Shown piece after piece: positions 8,046-15,985 of a DNA stretch of 34,107 nt. The stretch spans positions 1-34,107 of the forward strand of contig JAFQLQ010000046.1 of the NCBI GenBank assembly GCA_017414505.1. Reading direction: 5' to 3'. The notes below the pieces were generated by a model. That model had not been told where the DNA came from. It was given only the letters and a program-made list of their open reading frames with translations, and ran no database searches. Position 1 is the first letter of the stretch. The number at the start of each line of letters is the position of its first letter. The position numbers and the translations under genes were made by a program. This DNA comes from Clostridia bacterium (GTDB lineage Bacteria > Bacillota > Clostridia > UMGS1840 > HGM11507).

Positions 8046-8056
8046 TATATAACAAC

Positions 8057-8085
8057 AAAAAGCTCCGATTTTTCGGAGCTTTTTT
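8057..8085. terminator. Terminator between PFOR and GH127
   Basis: An 8-bp GC-rich stem (8061-8068 with 8073-8080), extended by A4/T4, has a T4 loop and ends in T6. The A/T symmetry lets it serve both converging genes. The remaining spacer to 8219 is AT-rich and I see nothing else in it. Confidence 0.85.
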
Positions 8086-8219
8086 ACTATAAACGAAAAG
8101 CACTTTATTTACTACCATTACGTATTATTAGTTTTCCCGTTTGTTTTTTATTACGATTATTAATATATCCTTTTTTCTACTTAATAAACACGTTCAGAAA
8201 ATAAGATATTTTTGTAATC

Positions 8220-10082
8220 TTAATAAATCTTATAATATCCGTAAAGATTATCATTTTTTATTTTTTCTGACTGAATACTTTCATCAAGGTTTTCCTTTTT
8301 AAACCACACAGCCATTTTTGAATCATTCTGATTATCGCTTACACGGTTATTGCGTTTATAATAGGGAATTAATATCGCTTCGGCACCCTTTGCCGTCTGA
8401 ACTTTGACACAGTCATTTTCAAAGCCCAACGTCAAATTTTCTTTAAGAGTAAAATCAACATTTCCGCCGTTATCTGCACCCTCGGCGCACATCAGATACG
8501 GCCCGTACATTACGCAGGTTCTTCCGATATCGGCTTCTACCTTTGGATTAGCAAAGATTTCAGCCAGTTTAAAGGTATAAGAAATACTCAGTTCATAAAT
8601 ACCTTCGTCAAGGGGTATCGTTGCATAACCGTTTTCAACAGAGTATTCTGCTTTTTTGCCGTTTAACAATAATGTGTAAGCTTCTGCATACGCAGGTATT
8701 CGGAAGCTTGCTTTTTTCTGACCTTTTTTAATATTTATTCTGAAATTTTTATTATTTTGCTCTATTGCAAAGCTCTCATTTTCAAATTCGCTTCCCAAAT
8801 ACATATTTACACAAATTTCATCAGCATTATAGCTGTAAACATAGGTAGCAAGCGAAGAATAGCATTTTAAAAGCATAGGAGGACAACAAGGACATTTATG
8901 CCAGTCCCAACGATTTTTTGTTCCGTCGTTTACAAGGGCATTGTCGTAATAATAACGCTTATAGTCGTTTCCAACCGAACCTAAAATATTATTATAAAGC
9001 GAAAGCTCAAAATAATCAAAATATTCGGATTTCTTTGAAATCAGATTCATTTCAGCCGACCAAAAAGCCAAAGCAATTCCTGCGCAGGTTTCAAGATATG
9101 CATCATTGGGAAGCTGATATTCGCCATCGAAGCCCTCCATATCATGACGGGAACCGATTCCTCCGCTTATATGAATTTTTTTCTTTATTACATCCTCCCA
9201 TATAGCAAGTAATGCTTCTTCATAATCATCACGTTCAAGCTCACGGCGCGCCGCTGCCGCCCCCTGATAGCAAAGACCTGCTCTTACTGCGTGCCCCATT
9301 GCAGTACGCATTTTACCCAATGGAGCACTGTCCTGATTATATTCAGAATCTACCCATTCCAATTTAGAAAGCTGACCTTTTTCGTGGCTTCCACGGCTAT
9401 CATACCAGAAACGAGCTATTTCAAGATATTCATCAATATTTACATTGTTTTCTGCCGCAAAATTATCAAGTTCACGATTATCTCTGAATAGCTTGTGCAG
9501 GCTGATAAACGCCATTTCCGGCAGGGAATGCCCGGGAATAATGTTGGCTTTTGGTTTTTCACCTATGCAGGAGCATATATTATTTGCACATTTTACTGCA
9601 GCTTTAAGCAGTTTTGTCTTTTTTGTAGCCTTATAGTGTGCAACTGCCGCCTCAATTAACGTGCCCTGATTGTAAAGGTCGTGCTGAAATACAATATCTC
9701 CCTTTTCGCCTTCACCCCATTTTCTCTCGGGATAATCCTGTGTTACGATTGTGCAAAGATAACCGTCATCCTGCTGAGCGGAAATTATAATATCAATAAA
9801 TTTATCAAGCATTTTATCAAGCTTTTCATCATAATGAATATTTAAAAAATTGCAGGCCCCGGTTACACTTTCCAGAAAAAGACCATCGGAAAACGGAGGT
9901 CCGATGTGCTTTTCCCCATCCTTATTTGCAACACTTATAAAATTTTTTATATATCCGGTTTCGTCAAATTTTTCAAAACAATACGGCATCATTATATCAC
10001 GAATTCCATCAACATAAGGTGTCCAAAATCCATCTTTTAAAATCACATCCGAAATCTCGGGAAATTGAAAAAAATTTTTCAT
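8220..10082 (-). CDS. Glycoside hydrolase family 127 (beta-L-arabinofuranosidase-type, DUF1680)
   Basis: A 620-residue protein with the (alpha/alpha)6 barrel of GH127, followed by beta-sandwich regions. GH127 enzymes such as HypBA1 of Bifidobacterium release L-arabinofuranose from beta-linked arabino-oligosaccharides, using a zinc-bound cysteine nucleophile. The zinc and catalytic set is visible: E331-x-C333 (AYLETCAGIALAFW) and the C399-C400 pair (KCPCCPP), matching E338/C340/C417/C418 of HypBA1. There is no signal peptide, so it should act on imported oligosaccharides in the cytoplasm. An AAAGGCG ribosome site precedes the ATG. It is divergent from an AraC-type regulator across a 107-bp gap. 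No transporter is linked here. Related DUF1680 families have other specificities, so the exact substrate is inferred. Confidence 0.9.
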   Translation of the reverse strand: MKNFFQFPEISDVILKDGFWTPYVDGIRDIMMPYCFEKFDETGYIKNFISVANKDGEKHIGPPFSDGLFLESVTGACNFLNIHYDEKLDKMLDKFIDIIISAQQDDGYLCTIVTQDYPERKWGEGEKGDIVFQHDLYNQGTLIEAAVAHYKATKKTKLLKAAVKCANNICSCIGEKPKANIIPGHSLPEMAFISLHKLFRDNRELDNFAAENNVNIDEYLEIARFWYDSRGSHEKGQLSKLEWVDSEYNQDSAPLGKMRTAMGHAVRAGLCYQGAAAARRELERDDYEEALLAIWEDVIKKKIHISGGIGSRHDMEGFDGEYQLPNDAYLETCAGIALAFWSAEMNLISKKSEYFDYFELSLYNNILGSVGNDYKRYYYDNALVNDGTKNRWDWHKCPCCPPMLLKCYSSLATYVYSYNADEICVNMYLGSEFENESFAIEQNNKNFRINIKKGQKKASFRIPAYAEAYTLLLNGKKAEYSVENGYATIPLDEGIYELSISYTFKLAEIFANPKVEADIGRTCVMYGPYLMCAEGADNGGNVDFTLKENLTLGFENDCVKVQTAKGAEAILIPYYKRNNRVSDNQNDSKMAVWFKKENLDESIQSEKIKNDNLYGYYKIY

Positions 10083-10098
10083 AAAAATCGCCTTTCTC

Positions 10099-10127
10099 TT
10101 GATAAAATTAACTAATTATGTTATTAT
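10099..10127 (+). promoter_or_regulatory. Promoter of the AraC-type gene
   Basis: TTGATA at 10099-10104, a 17-nt spacer and TATTAT at 10122-10127. A minus-strand TATAAT (10131-10126) overlaps it and could serve the GH127 gene, although its -35 region (TTTTCT, 10154-10149) is poor, as expected for an activator-dependent promoter. Confidence 0.55.
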
Positions 10128-10189
10128 TATAAAACATCAATGCGTTATAGAAAACTGATATTTATTAAAAAAAGGTGGATTTTTCCAAG

Positions 10190-11053
10190 ATGTATTATCT
10201 ATGCTTTGATTACAACAAAAAAATATCTTATATTTCCTCCGGACGGTTTGTGGATTACAGTCGCCGCCCCCATCCGAAACGCACACTCGAAAGTGCAGTA
10301 CTTCTGCTCGGATACAGCGGTGAATGTGCTCTTGCTCAAGACGGAAGAGAATACATTTTAAAAAAAGGAACTTTTCAACTCTTATTTCCCAACACAACAC
10401 ACTACGGAACTGCACCTGTAAGTGAAAATCAGTCTCATTTCTGGTGTCATTTTTACTTTCCGGAAGGTTTTTTTATAAAAGAAGCCGATGATATAAGTGA
10501 ATTTGAGGACAGCACACTCTGTGTTTTGCCGGAATTTTCACAAATCAGTGATTGTGAAAAATATTTTATTCTGTTCGCCCAGATGATAGATGAATCCGAA
10601 AAAAAATCTCAAAAAAATCAGTTTAACAACGCTATAAGTGATTCCTACATTAAAATACTCCTTTGTTCTTTAGCACAAAGTGCAAAAGAATTTTCGTTTC
10701 AATCGAACAACAATCACATTTTAGCAACAAAAACAGAGGAGTGGCTTCGCCTTCACGCCTGCGAGGGAGCAACCGTAAACGATGCGTCAAAATCACTCAA
10801 GTACAATCCTAACTATTTAACTCAGATTCTTAAAGAAAAAACAGGTATGACAATGTGTGAATACCTGAATAACATACGCTTAAAAGAAGCGAAAAACCTA
10901 CTGCTTAACAGCAATAAATCTGTATCGGAAATCGCTTTTTCAGTTGGTTTTTCGGATGAAAAATATTTTATGAGGCTTTTCAGAAAAAAAGAAAGCATTA
11001 CGCCAACGCAGTACAGAAGCGCACATTTCAGAATGCATTTGAATAAGAAATAA
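10190..11053 (+). CDS. AraC-family transcriptional regulator
   Basis: A 287-residue regulator. The N-terminal half (about 10-110) resembles the cupin-like AraC effector domain (LLLGYSGECALAQDGREYILKKG, LLFPNTTHYG). The C-terminal ~100 residues carry the two AraC helix-turn-helix motifs: ASKSLKYNPNYLTQILKEKTG and VSEIAFSVGFSDEKYFMRLF, followed by TPTQYR. Such proteins usually activate neighbouring catabolic genes when they bind a sugar. The GH127 gene is transcribed divergently from the same short spacer and is the likely target. The ATG at 10190 is chosen; a GTG at 10175 in the same frame has no ribosome site of its own, and AAAGGTGG (10171-10178) overlaps it. A strong terminator lies at 11196-11228. 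Confidence 0.92.
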   Translation: MYYLCFDYNKKISYISSGRFVDYSRRPHPKRTLESAVLLLGYSGECALAQDGREYILKKGTFQLLFPNTTHYGTAPVSENQSHFWCHFYFPEGFFIKEADDISEFEDSTLCVLPEFSQISDCEKYFILFAQMIDESEKKSQKNQFNNAISDSYIKILLCSLAQSAKEFSFQSNNNHILATKTEEWLRLHACEGATVNDASKSLKYNPNYLTQILKEKTGMTMCEYLNNIRLKEAKNLLLNSNKSVSEIAFSVGFSDEKYFMRLFRKKESITPTQYRSAHFRMHLNKK

Positions 11054-11087
11054 AAACATAATATCTCTGGATTATAACTTTGGGCGA

Positions 11088-11193
11088 CACCGCTTATCAA
11101 AACAATCCACCGGATTGTTTTGGAAGAGTGTATTAGGGCGATATATTTACTTTGTAAATTTGATATAATCTCACTTCGTTCAATTTATATCGC
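11088..11193. repeat. Palindrome-rich intergenic block, possible dispersed repeat
   Basis: The spacer after the AraC-type gene holds a perfect 10-bp hairpin (11099-11108 with 11112-11121, 3-nt loop). An 8-bp inverted pair follows, GCGATATA (11138-11145) with TATATCGC (11186-11193). Two smaller hairpins nest inside it, including TTTAC-TTT-GTAAA. GGGCGA occurs twice (11091-11096 and 11136-11141). No ORF covers it. Such nested palindromes resemble dispersed non-coding repeats in Clostridia, but only one copy is seen here. Confidence 0.45.
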
Positions 11194-11195
11194 TG

Positions 11196-11228
11196 AAAAA
11201 GCGTACTGAAAAATTCAGTACGCTTTTT
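11196..11228 (+). terminator. Terminator after the AraC-type gene
   Basis: A perfect 15-bp stem (11196-11210 with 11214-11228) has an AAA loop and T5 at its end, with more T after one C. The A5 on the left allows minus-strand use as well. From here to 11421 the spacer is AT-rich, with imperfect copies of a GTGAATAGTGAA/GGTAATA motif and no gene. Confidence 0.85.
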
Positions 11229-11421
11229 CTTTTTTCGCTTTTCACCTTGTTGCATACTTTGATAATATCTAATGCAAATTGTTTTGATTTTGTAAGCAAC
11301 GGACTATCTCTGATTTTTCTCCTTCTCAAAAGAAACTTCTTCCTTATTCACTATTACCTATTACCTTCCAAAAATCGACAGGTCTTTTTAGGGAAAAGTG
11401 AATAGTGAAGAGGTAATAAGT

Positions 11422-11451
11422 AAAATCCGCACACTTTCGTGTACGGATTTT
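11422..11451 (-). terminator. Terminator of the tRNA operon
   Basis: On the minus strand, directly after the CCA end of tRNA-fMet, AAAATCCG and CGGATTTT pair, with a C/A mismatch and a further ACAC/GTGT stem around a GAAA tetraloop. The U-run is in the 3' arm of the stem. Confidence 0.65.
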
Positions 11452-11528
11452 TGGTTGCGGGAGCCGGATTTGAACCAACGACCTTCGGATTATGAGCCCG
11501 ACGAGCTACCAAACTGCTCCATCCCGCG
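11452..11528 (-). tRNA. Initiator tRNA-fMet (CAT)
   Basis: A 77-nt cloverleaf on the minus strand with encoded CCA (11454-11452). The anticodon loop is CTCATAA, giving CAT. It is the initiator rather than the elongator because position 1 is C opposite A72 (unpaired), followed by GCGGGA/TCCCGC, and the anticodon stem has three G on its 5' side (TCGGG). The T loop reads GTTCAAATC. It is co-transcribed with tRNA-Leu 16 nt upstream. Confidence 0.95.
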
Positions 11529-11544
11529 ATATTTAATTTTTAAA

Positions 11545-11633
11545 TGGTGCCGGAAACCGGAATCGAACCGGTACGGGAGTCACCTCCCACAGGATTTTAA
11601 GTCCTGGGCGTCTGCCAGTTCCGCCACTCCGGC
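11545..11633 (-). tRNA. tRNA-Leu (TAA)
   Basis: An 89-nt class II tRNA on the minus strand. The acceptor stem is GCCGGAG/TTCCGGC (one G-U pair), the anticodon loop is CTTAAAA (anticodon TAA), and there is a long variable arm, GGGAGGTGACTCCC. The T loop is GGTTCGATTCC and CCA is encoded (11547-11545). It is first in a two-tRNA operon under a perfect consensus promoter. Confidence 0.96.
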
Positions 11634-11669
11634 ACAACATTTGTGTGCTTTATTCTTAAGCACTAAGAT

Positions 11670-11698
11670 ATTATACCACGCTTTTACCGGTTTGTCAA
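11670..11698 (-). promoter_or_regulatory. Consensus promoter of the tRNA operon
   Basis: A perfect TTGACA (11698-11693), a 17-nt spacer and a perfect TATAAT (11675-11670) on the minus strand. The start of tRNA-Leu lies 36 nt downstream of the -10 box. Full consensus suits stable-RNA genes. It starts in the short gap after divIC, whose stop is at 11727. Confidence 0.9.
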
Positions 11699-11726
11699 CA
11701 TTAAAATTCAAAATTTCTGAAAATTC

Positions 11727-12017
11727 TTAATCAACCTCTGCCGATGCATCCACAAACTGAAGCTCATTTGCTTTCAGCATTCCAAGATTTTCGCGTGCTA
11801 TACGCTCATAGGTTTCGTCTGTTTCCAGATTATCCATTTCTTTCCTAAGGCTTTTATTTTTTGCGGTTTCCTCATCCAGCATAGTAGTATATTTTTCAGT
11901 TTCTTCTTTGATATTAGCATAATCAACAGAAGCTCTGAAATGCTGAACTCCGATATAAATTGTCATTGCAATTAAAAGTAACGATATTAATCTTTTAGGA
12001 TTTAATTTTACTTTCAT
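11727..12017 (-). CDS. divIC: Septum formation initiator DivIC/FtsB family
   Basis: A 96-residue bitopic protein: a short basic N-terminus, one membrane helix (about 10-25) and an extracytoplasmic coiled coil (about 32-70, YANIKEETEKYTTMLDEETA and onward). It ends in the family's conserved segment YERIARENLGMLKANE. DivIC pairs with FtsL and DivIB in the divisome and helps start septal wall synthesis. The gene order yabP-yabQ-divIC, all minus strand, is the same as in Bacillus. It follows yabQ by 15 nt and likely shares its transcript. A GGGTGAG site precedes the ATG. Confidence 0.9.
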   Translation of the reverse strand: MKVKLNPKRLISLLLIAMTIYIGVQHFRASVDYANIKEETEKYTTMLDEETAKNKSLRKEMDNLETDETYERIARENLGMLKANELQFVDASAEVD

Positions 12018-12032
12018 ACACTCACCCGAAAT

Positions 12033-12515
12033 TCAGACACGCTTTAATCTTTTTTTAAAGCTATCCAATATTTTTTTCTCTCTGACAACTTGCTTACCGG
12101 CAAACTTTTTAATTTTCAAAGCCAATTTACCGGCACAAACCGCCATTTTCCTTATCATTATACACAATAAAATCAAAGGTTGCAATAGTTTTTGCAAAAA
12201 AAATTTTAAAAATTTACAATTTATTAAAAAAACAAAGCCAAAAATACGGGTAAGTGTGAAAAAATACAGTACAATGCCCAAAACTATTCCCAAAATTATA
12301 AAAAAACGCAGTTCAATACCGTTTGCAAAAAACAAAAATACGGTTATAATCGCACCTGCAGCCACTACAAACAATAAATCCAGCAGATTTTTTAAAAATT
12401 TCGATTTTATTTCATTTCTTACGGCTCTTACAAAATCGAAAACCACTCCGGTTAGCATCCCCGACAAGACTGACAGCAGAAAATAAAGCGCCTGTTGTCT
12501 TACAGAAATATCCAT
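12033..12515 (-). CDS. yabQ: Spore cortex biosynthesis protein YabQ
   Basis: A 160-residue membrane protein. The N-terminal segment (MDISVRQQALYFLLSVLSGM, then LTGVVFDFVRAVR) is the hallmark of YabQ. Three or four hydrophobic helices lie within about 8-120, followed by a very basic C-terminal tail. In Bacillus, YabQ is a mother-cell, outer-forespore-membrane protein needed for cortex formation and is made under sigma-E. It sits 12 nt downstream of yabP and 15 nt upstream of divIC. A GGGAGA site precedes the ATG. Confidence 0.88.
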   Translation of the reverse strand: MDISVRQQALYFLLSVLSGMLTGVVFDFVRAVRNEIKSKFLKNLLDLLFVVAAGAIITVFLFFANGIELRFFIILGIVLGIVLYFFTLTRIFGFVFLINCKFLKFFLQKLLQPLILLCIMIRKMAVCAGKLALKIKKFAGKQVVREKKILDSFKKRLKRV

Positions 12516-12527
12516 TCTGCATCTCCC

Positions 12528-12815
12528 TTATCTGAATATTTTTTTAAAAACTCCGCCTTTTTCAATCTTATCTGTAACATATTCAATCGCATCAAACTCG
12601 CCGCTTGCTGAAATTTCGCCGTTTTCCAGATTGAGTTTTTCTATTTTTATATCTGTTCCGTTTACCTCAAGAATCCCCAGGTCGGTAAGCAGTATTATAC
12701 TGTGTTCATCAAATGAATCCACATCAATAACGCCTGAAATTGCAATTTTACGTCTGTTTTCAAGAATTATATTCTGAACTGTTTTTGTATTTTTCTGTTC
12801 GTCGTTCATTGCCAT
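12528..12815 (-). CDS. yabP: Sporulation protein YabP
   Basis: A 95-residue soluble protein of the YabP/YqfC family, small beta-rich proteins with the pattern L-E-N-R-x-K-x-x-I-S-G-V-x-D-V-x-S-F-D near the N-terminus (here residues about 18-36). The family also has T-x-x-G-x-L-x-V-x-G, here TDLGILEVNG. It is linked to mother-cell sporulation and the cortex. A GAGGTGAT site sits at an ideal distance from the ATG. It heads the classical yabP-yabQ-divIC set and lies 40 nt after the BofC-like gene. Confidence 0.9.
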   Translation of the reverse strand: MAMNDEQKNTKTVQNIILENRRKIAISGVIDVDSFDEHSIILLTDLGILEVNGTDIKIEKLNLENGEISASGEFDAIEYVTDKIEKGGVFKKIFR

Positions 12816-12855
12816 TATATATCACCTCATTACAATATATAACGCAATTTCGTTT

Positions 12856-13467
12856 TTAAGAACTGAAATTTTCAAGAAATTCCAGTAATTCTTCCATAGA
12901 TGCCACCTCGACGCCTGCCTCAAGGATTTTTATATCCTCTTCATAAAGCATTGTTCGGTCCACTTTCATCTTTTTTTCTGCTTTTTCGGGAGAATTTTTA
13001 TTGTAAGCCTTAATATAATTCCCCTCCAGCTTAACCATATAGTGATTATTGCATATTTCCTGCAGATAAATGCTCATAACAGAAATTTTTGGTGAAATAC
13101 TTTCAACAATGCAATTTGTGTGAACCGCTTCTATCTCGTTTTTTGATTTTCCCGAAAATTCTTCCCACACCGGTTCAATTTTTTCAACAGAATGCCCGCA
13201 GGAATAGTTATAGGTAATATCTATCTGAGAGCCCGGTTCTATAATCTTTTCGGTTTTTGTTTTATTATTTTCATCTGACGGAGCTTCCACATTCTGAGAT
13301 ACACTCTGACTAGTTTCCAAAGCCGACTTTTCTTTCTTTACTTTTTCAAGAGTATATGTGTAACCGAAAAAGAACGCAACCACCATAAGAATAAGCACAC
13401 TATTTATAAATGCTATTCTTTTTGCATGATTTTTCTTCTGTTCCGGAGCGTTGTTTGAGTATTGCAT
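12856..13467 (-). CDS. Membrane-anchored protein with a BofC C-terminal-like domain
   Basis: A 203-residue protein: a basic N-terminus, one membrane helix (about 17-36), a Lys/Glu/Ser-rich linker, and an external domain. The last ~75 residues (YMVKLEGNYIKAYNK ... DIKILEAGVEVASMEELLEFLE) follow the BofC C-terminal pattern, where a short G-x-x-A-x-Y strand is followed by an L-x-x-G-x-x-V-x-S-x-E-E-L helix. BofC in Bacillus restrains SpoIVB signalling to the mother cell during sporulation. Its place upstream of yabP supports a sporulation role. The ATG at 13467 is chosen because AGGAG lies 8 nt before it; a TTG at 13473 would be only 2 nt from that site. The similarity is to the C-terminal domain only, so orthology to BofC is not established. 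Confidence 0.6.
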   Translation of the reverse strand: MQYSNNAPEQKKNHAKRIAFINSVLILMVVAFFFGYTYTLEKVKKEKSALETSQSVSQNVEAPSDENNKTKTEKIIEPGSQIDITYNYSCGHSVEKIEPVWEEFSGKSKNEIEAVHTNCIVESISPKISVMSIYLQEICNNHYMVKLEGNYIKAYNKNSPEKAEKKMKVDRTMLYEEDIKILEAGVEVASMEELLEFLENFSS

Positions 13468-13542
13468 AATCAAATCTCCTGCTGTGTTTTTTTATAGTGT
13501 TTAACAATTTGATTAAATTTATACTACAAAAGTATGAAATTA

Positions 13543-13570
13543 TTGTTTTTTGCAATATTTATGTTATAAT
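13543..13570 (+). promoter_or_regulatory. Promoter of the class A PBP gene
   Basis: TTGTTT at 13543-13548, a 16-nt spacer and a consensus TATAAT at 13565-13570, followed by an AAGGAG ribosome site at 13588-13593. Confidence 0.55.
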
Positions 13571-13605
13571 ATAATTAGAATACTATGAAGGAGAGTTGAT
13601 TGAAC

Positions 13606-15897
13606 ATGGCAGTAAAAAAGAAAAAACGTAAACTTCCTCTGCTTATTTCCCTTGCTATAACTGTTTTTATGATTGTGGCTATTATAGGCTTTGTTTATGT
13701 TGCTTCCGTTGTTGTGCGCGCATCGTTTGAAGATATAAATTTAGACAGCCATGTTATGAGCTTATCCAGCCGTATATATTACGAAAATAAAAATACAGGA
13801 AATTTTGAAGAGCTGAGCAAGGTTTACGGAACTGAAAACCGTGTTTGGGTTCCGCTTACCGATATGCCTGACCATCTTCAGAAAGCCTGCATTGCGATTG
13901 AAGACGAAAGATTTTACAAGCATCACGGATTCGATTTAAAACGTACGCTGGGTGCAACGCTTATATATATTTTTGATAAGGACAGCGGTTATGGCGGAAG
14001 TACCATTACTCAACAGCTTATAAAAAATATGACAGGGCAGTCCGACCGTTCTGTAGACAGAAAAATTAAAGAAATATGGAACGCTATCCGTATGGAAAGA
14101 AAATATTCAAAGGAACAGATTCTTGAATATTATCTTAACACTGTATATTTTTCACAGGGATGTAACGGTGTTGGCGCTGCGGCAAATACCTATTTTTCAA
14201 AAGAGGTTTCGGAGCTTAGTGTAGCAGAATCTGCCGCTATTGTGGGAATTACTCAGTATCCTACCAAATTCGATCCTTTCATAAATCCTGAAAACAACAG
14301 AGAAAAACAGCTTCTTGTTCTTGATAAGATGAGAGAGCTTAAATATCTTGACAAAGAAGGCTACGAGGCTGCGGTTAATGAAACTATGAACTTCTCTACC
14401 GAAAACATAAAGCAGGGAGAAAGTATAGATTCTTATTTTGTAGAGCAGATTGTTGAAGATGTTGCCAACGATTTGGTTAAATATAAAGGCTATCAGTATG
14501 ATGAAGCTATTTCTATTATTAACAGCGGCGGCTTTAAAATTTATTCCACAATAGATGTAGATATTCAGAGAATTATTGACAAAGTGTATTCCAATACTGC
14601 AAACTTTCCTTCGGGACTGCAGTCTGCAATATTCCTTATGGATCCCCATACCGGTGAAGTTAAAGGTATGTGCGGCGGAGTAGGAAAAAAGGATGGAAAC
14701 CTTGTTCTTAACCGTGCAGTTTCCACAACACGTCCTGCAGGTTCTTCCATAAAACCCATTGCGGTTTACGGCCCTGCCGTTGAAAACGGAATGATGCTTC
14801 CGAGCACCATTGTAACTGATGAAAAAATAAAAGTTGAAAGTGATAACTGGGAACCGAAAAATTCCTATAGCGGCTTCAAAGGAAGTATGTCACTAACAGA
14901 AGCTATTCGTTGTTCTTCCAATACCGTTTCCATAAAAACACTTGATTTCCTTGGAGTTGACACCTCATATAAATTCCTCACCGAAAAGCTTGGTATAACA
15001 ACACTTGTTGATTCACGAGCTGCAAACGGTATGGTATATTCTGATAAGAACCTTGCGGCACTTGCTCTTGGAGGTTTAACAGACGGTCTTAAATTAAGCG
15101 AGCTTACTGCCGCGTATGCTCCCTTTGCCAACGGAGGAGATTATATTCCTCCTCATACTTACACCAAGGTTATAGACAACAACGGAAGAATTGTTCTGGA
15201 TAACAGTGATATTTCTACAAAAGCAATTTCTGAACAGACCGCAAAAATTATGACTTCTATGCTGAGCGCAGTTACCAAACCCGGCGGAACGGGTTCGGGC
15301 GCGGCGCTGAACAATATGGCTACAGCCGGAAAAACCGGTACAACCGATGATAACTACGACAAATGGTTTATAGGCTATACTCCTTACTATCTTGCAGGTG
15401 TATGGTACGGTTACGATATTCCAAAAGCTATTCCCAACGCAGGTAACAATCCTGCCGTTATAGTTTGGAAAAAAGTTATGAGCGAAGTTCACAGCGGACT
15501 TGCTCACCGTTCATTTGACGAAATCCCAGAAGAAGTAGAGGTTGCCATCTGTGCAGAAAGCAAACAGCTTTACACGCCCTACTGCGGAGCATCAAATAAA
15601 ATTTTAAAAACATTCAGCTATCACAGTGCGCCGAGAACATCGTGTCCTGCAAAAAAACACAACAAGACACCGTGTTACACAACTTACGGAGCGCCTGTTA
15701 TAGAAAATCCCGATACAACAGTTCAACCGGGCACAGAAAACCCCGAAGGCGGAAGCCTCTTCCCGACGGCGCCTGTTCCTCCGGATGCTTCAGCTCCTGT
15801 AGTTCCTCAGAATACGGCACCGGTTGTTGAAACACCGCCCTCTTCCACATTACCGCAAACACCGGTTACACAACCTCCGTCTATTACAGTTCAATAA
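13606..15897 (+). CDS. Class A penicillin-binding protein (PBP1A-type)
   Basis: A 763-residue bifunctional wall synthase that polymerises and cross-links peptidoglycan outside the membrane. There is a basic N-terminus and one membrane helix (about 12-36). The GT51 glycosyltransferase domain (about 75-250) has EDERFYKHHGFD (from E99) and GGSTITQQLIKN. The transpeptidase domain (about 335-640) has nucleophile S380 in SxxK (GSSIK), the SxN motif S437-S-N and KTG at 576-578. A Pro/Thr-rich tail (about 690-763) is typical of clostridial PBP1. It is divergent from the BofC-like gene. The start is uncertain by two residues: TTG 13600 is better spaced from AAGGAG than ATG 13606. A strong terminator follows. 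Confidence 0.95.
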   Translation: MAVKKKKRKLPLLISLAITVFMIVAIIGFVYVASVVVRASFEDINLDSHVMSLSSRIYYENKNTGNFEELSKVYGTENRVWVPLTDMPDHLQKACIAIEDERFYKHHGFDLKRTLGATLIYIFDKDSGYGGSTITQQLIKNMTGQSDRSVDRKIKEIWNAIRMERKYSKEQILEYYLNTVYFSQGCNGVGAAANTYFSKEVSELSVAESAAIVGITQYPTKFDPFINPENNREKQLLVLDKMRELKYLDKEGYEAAVNETMNFSTENIKQGESIDSYFVEQIVEDVANDLVKYKGYQYDEAISIINSGGFKIYSTIDVDIQRIIDKVYSNTANFPSGLQSAIFLMDPHTGEVKGMCGGVGKKDGNLVLNRAVSTTRPAGSSIKPIAVYGPAVENGMMLPSTIVTDEKIKVESDNWEPKNSYSGFKGSMSLTEAIRCSSNTVSIKTLDFLGVDTSYKFLTEKLGITTLVDSRAANGMVYSDKNLAALALGGLTDGLKLSELTAAYAPFANGGDYIPPHTYTKVIDNNGRIVLDNSDISTKAISEQTAKIMTSMLSAVTKPGGTGSGAALNNMATAGKTGTTDDNYDKWFIGYTPYYLAGVWYGYDIPKAIPNAGNNPAVIVWKKVMSEVHSGLAHRSFDEIPEEVEVAICAESKQLYTPYCGASNKILKTFSYHSAPRTSCPAKKHNKTPCYTTYGAPVIENPDTTVQPGTENPEGGSLFPTAPVPPDASAPVVPQNTAPVVETPPSSTLPQTPVTQPPSITVQ

Positions 15898-15907
15898 AAA
15901 AATAACG

Positions 15908-15949
15908 AAAAAGGACTGCCTCACTTTTTTTGGTGAGGCAGTCCTTTTT
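15908..15949. terminator. Bidirectional terminator between PBP and beta-propeller genes
   Basis: A perfect 17-bp stem (15908-15924 with 15933-15949) around an 8-nt T-rich loop, with A5 and T5 at the outer ends. It lies between two converging genes and can end both. Confidence 0.9.
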
Positions 15950-15985
15950 AACATTGACCTCTGTATTGGTCAGAAAGAAGGGAGC

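Noticed and set aside
11339..11420. CRISPR-like or direct repeats (GTGAATAGTGAA, GGTAATA motifs)
   Set aside because: The copies are imperfect, unevenly spaced and few; it reads as degenerate AT-rich spacer.
11398..11730. 110-codon plus-strand ORF across the tRNA genes
   Set aside because: It is antisense to two clear tRNAs and contains no protein-like signature.
13515..13560. Sigma-E-like promoter (CATACTTT with AATATT upstream, minus strand) for the BofC-like/yabP operon
   Set aside because: The -10 resembles CATACAnT, but the spacer is 17 nt instead of about 14 and the -35 fit is partial, so it is not strong enough to list.
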